Part shown: piece by piece, positions 62,068-64,000 of the stretch | Position numbering within the stretch: the first letter of the stretch is position 1 | Layout of the letters: each line of letters opens with the position of its first letter | Source of the DNA: Pseudomonas sp. LBUM920 | GTDB taxonomy: Bacteria > Pseudomonadota > Gammaproteobacteria > Pseudomonadales > Pseudomonadaceae | Length of the DNA: 64,000 nt | Direction of reading: 5' to 3' | Assembly: GCF_003852315.1 (NCBI RefSeq) | Contig: NZ_CP027762.1 | Coordinates: 310,001 to 374,000 of the forward strand | Translations under genes and position numbers: made by a program | Notes under the pieces: generated by a model | Database searches by the model: none | The model's input: only the letters and a program-made list of their open reading frames with translations | What the model was told of the DNA's origin: nothing

Positions 62068-62841
62068 CTAACGGTACTGACCGTTCTTGCCATGCCCGGC
62101 CATGGCCTGATTGCCGCGCACGCTGATCATCAGCTTGATATCAATCCAGTCGATTCCCTGAGCCTTGAGCTTGGGCAACTCGCGCTCCAGCACCGCCAGC
62201 GTCTGCGGATAGGGGTGGCCGATCATCACCACTGAGCCCTGCTTGTGCGCCAGCTTGATCGCGGTTTGCAGCTGCGTGGTAATGGCCGCCTCGGTGCGCT
62301 CGTCATCGAGGAATACGTCCCGCGAGACATGCGCCAAACCAATCTTTTGCGCTTCGGCGGCGGCGACGGTTTGCGCGCTGGTGCGGCTGTCGACAAAGAA
62401 CTTGTTACGCCGCTGCAGTTCGCCCATCAACCAAGCCATGGCGTCCCGTTGGGCAGTCATGCGGCTGCCCATATGGTTGTTGATGCCAGCGGTGTAGGGC
62501 ACTGCCTTGAACGCGGCGTCCAGGCGCTTGCCAAGTTCTTCGATCGGCAACTCGGGGTGCCAGGCGAACGGGCCGGTGGCCGGGTCCATGGGCATGTGCA
62601 GGATCACAATCTTGCCGGCCTTGTGCGCTTCGCGGGCGAATTCGGCGGCGTGGGGCGTGTCCGGCATCACCGCGGTGGTCACCGGCCCGGGCAGGGCCAG
62701 CACGCGACGATCCCGGGGCAGGTTTTGCCCCAAGTCGTCGATGATGAGGGTCAGGTAGGCTTTGTGTGGCTCGCCGTCAGGCGTCGCGTGGGCGACGCCT
62801 GCCAGGCTGCACAGCAGGGCGATGATCAGGGCAAAGCGCAT
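62068..62841 (-). CDS. yibQ: divergent polysaccharide deacetylase family protein
   Basis: A 257-residue exported protein. Signal peptide ALIIALLCSLAGVAHA, then LTLIIDDLGQN near 32 (metal-binding aspartates), ILHMPMDP near 95, GINNHMGSRMT near 137 and a FVDSRTSAQTVA segment. These are the marks of the divergent deacetylase family (YibQ) commonly found next to ctpA and envC. It is coupled to the upstream protease gene (TGATATG). Confidence 0.9.
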   Translation of the reverse strand: MRFALIIALLCSLAGVAHATPDGEPHKAYLTLIIDDLGQNLPRDRRVLALPGPVTTAVMPDTPHAAEFAREAHKAGKIVILHMPMDPATGPFAWHPELPIEELGKRLDAAFKAVPYTAGINNHMGSRMTAQRDAMAWLMGELQRRNKFFVDSRTSAQTVAAAEAQKIGLAHVSRDVFLDDERTEAAITTQLQTAIKLAHKQGSVVMIGHPYPQTLAVLERELPKLKAQGIDWIDIKLMISVRGNQAMAGHGKNGQYR

Positions 62842-62842
62842 A

Positions 62843-64000
62843 TCAACGGCTGCGCGTGATGCTCAGGCCTTTCAGCAGGCTCAGCGCCTGGGCCAGTTGG
62901 TAATCGTCGTCCTGCGGCATCGGCTTGGCTTTGGCGCCGCTGCCGGTTGGCTGGTCGGCACCGCCGTTGCCATTGCCCAGGTGACCTTGCAGGTCGGCCT
63001 CTTTGTAGTATTCGCTGTCGATCTCGTTGGTGATCTTGGCTTTACGCACTTCGATGTCCGGGACGATGCCCTGCGCCTGAATCGAACGGCCGTTCGGCGT
63101 GTAGTACAGCGCTGTGGTGATCTTCAATGCGCGGTCATTATTCAGCGGCAATACGGTTTGTACCGAGCCTTTGCCGAAGCTGGTGGTGCCCATCAGCACG
63201 CCGCGTTTCTGGTCTTGCAGGGCACCGGCGACGATTTCCGACGCCGAGGCACTGCCGCCGTTGATCAATACAGCCAATGGCACGCCTTCGCTCAAGTCAT
63301 TGCCGGTGGCCGAGAAGCGCAACTCGGAGTTGGCGATGCGGCCTTTGGTGTAAACGATCAGGCCCTTGGTGATGAAGTGGTCGACCACTTCCACCGCAGA
63401 CTGCAACACGCCGCCTGGGTTGTTACGCAGGTCGAGCACGATGCCGTTGAGTTTCTTGCCGTTGTCTTTGCGCAGCTTGGCCAGGGCCTTGGCCACTTCG
63501 TCGCCGGTCTTGACCTGGAACTGGGTGATGCGGATGTAGCCGTAGCCGGACTCCAGCAGTTGGCTCTTCACGCTCTTGACCGTGATGGTCGCGCGGGCCA
63601 GCGTCACGTCAAACGGGTTGCCGCCGTCGCGCACCAGGGTCAGGGTGATTTTCTGGCCGAGCTTGCCACGCATCTTGTCGACCGCTTCGGTCATGGTTTG
63701 GCCGCGTGTCGGCTGACCGTTGATCTTCACGATCAGGTCGCCGGCCTGGATGCCGGCCTTGGACGCCGGGGTGTCGTCAATCGGCGAGACCACTTTGATC
63801 TGGCCGTCTTCGGAGCCGACTTCGATGCCCAGGCCGCCGAACTCGCCGCTGGTGCTTTCCTGCAACTCGGCAAAATCTTCCGGGCCCAGGTAAGCGGAGT
63901 GCGGGTCGAGGTTGCTGAGCATGCCTTTAATGGCATTTTCCAGCAGGGTTTTATCGTCTACGGGTTCGACATAGGCTGCCTTGATCCGGTCCATGACCTC
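62843..64000 (-). CDS. S41-family C-terminal processing protease (3' part)
   Basis: The 3' end of a periplasmic CtpA-type protease; the start lies beyond the window edge. PDZ domain near the visible start (GGLGIEVGSEDGQIKVVSPI, then AGDLIVKINGQPT), followed by the protease domain with the catalytic Ser in NGGSASASEIVAGAL and Lys in GTTSFGKGSVQT. A C-terminal region is polar and Gln/Gly-rich. It is next to yibQ as in other pseudomonads, where envC usually precedes. Confidence 0.94.
   Translation of the reverse strand, partial: EVMDRIKAAYVEPVDDKTLLENAIKGMLSNLDPHSAYLGPEDFAELQESTSGEFGGLGIEVGSEDGQIKVVSPIDDTPASKAGIQAGDLIVKINGQPTRGQTMTEAVDKMRGKLGQKITLTLVRDGGNPFDVTLARATITVKSVKSQLLESGYGYIRITQFQVKTGDEVAKALAKLRKDNGKKLNGIVLDLRNNPGGVLQSAVEVVDHFITKGLIVYTKGRIANSELRFSATGNDLSEGVPLAVLINGGSASASEIVAGALQDQKRGVLMGTTSFGKGSVQTVLPLNNDRALKITTALYYTPNGRSIQAQGIVPDIEVRKAKITNEIDSEYYKEADLQGHLGNGNGGADQPTGSGAKAKPMPQDDDYQLAQALSLLKGLSITRSR

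Overview
The window is a 64 kb piece of a high-G+C chromosome of Pseudomonas, most likely the P. fluorescens group. The gene order (dctB-dctD, a HisJQMP-type ABC operon, hisBHAF, yibQ-ctp, hslO-pckA), the OprD porin, DUF2790 and YhfG families, and at least a dozen REP elements (GTGGGAGC...GGCTTGCC..CGCGA type) all point there. No phage, insertion sequence, CRISPR array or replication origin was seen. This assignment comes from recognising protein families and repeats by eye; no database search was run.

Layout. 1-9 kb: 3' end of hslO, pckA, a DMT exporter, a decayed accessory patch (DUF1493 protein, unknown ORF, frameshifted small gene, orphan yhfG), then a RecQ-type helicase, a thioesterase and a glycine-zipper lipoprotein-like protein. 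9-20 kb: FdhF/YdeP-type molybdo-oxidoreductase with fdhD and a LysR regulator, a LysM-BON protein, yrfG, nudE-cysQ, a thioesterase, and dctD-dctB. 20-34 kb: rmlB, a 967-residue kinase/M23/aminotransferase fusion beside agmatine deiminase, a TonB-dependent receptor with a Fur-like box, an OprD porin with a terminator in its leader, an M48 protease, and a tautomerase/DsbA-like/SDR operon. 34-38.5 kb: the most accessory-looking stretch, with an acyltransferase, tRNA-Thr, a DUF2790 protein and two tandem BcsQ/WssA-like ATPases that lack any cellulose synthase genes. 38.6-49 kb: a methyltransferase and polar amino acid ABC operon, gabP behind a sigma-54-type promoter, a hydrolase, an ACR3/BASS-type transporter, a family-39-like glycosyltransferase and tRNA-Phe. 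49-64 kb: the asmA-mutY-yggX operon, an OFA-family transporter, an operon of two unusual membrane proteins (MASE1-PAS, and an HdeD-like/papain-like fusion), the hisB-hisH-DUF2164-hisA-hisF operon, a periplasmic binding protein, yibQ and the 3' part of a ctp protease.

Most genes are core metabolism: gluconeogenesis (pckA), C4-dicarboxylate sensing (dctBD), amino acid uptake (hisJQMP-like, gabP), histidine synthesis, sulfur/nucleotide housekeeping (cysQ, nudE, yrfG) and oxidative damage repair (mutY, yggX, hslO). Tight ATGA or TAATG overlaps show translational coupling in many operons.

The best leads for new biology are the twin BcsQ-like ATPases with Lys-to-Arg P-loops and a shared promoter block, the MASE1-PAS/HdeD-papain membrane operon, the three-domain aminotransferase fusion, the SDR without its catalytic tyrosine, and two strong terminators with no upstream gene, which hint at small RNAs or attenuation.
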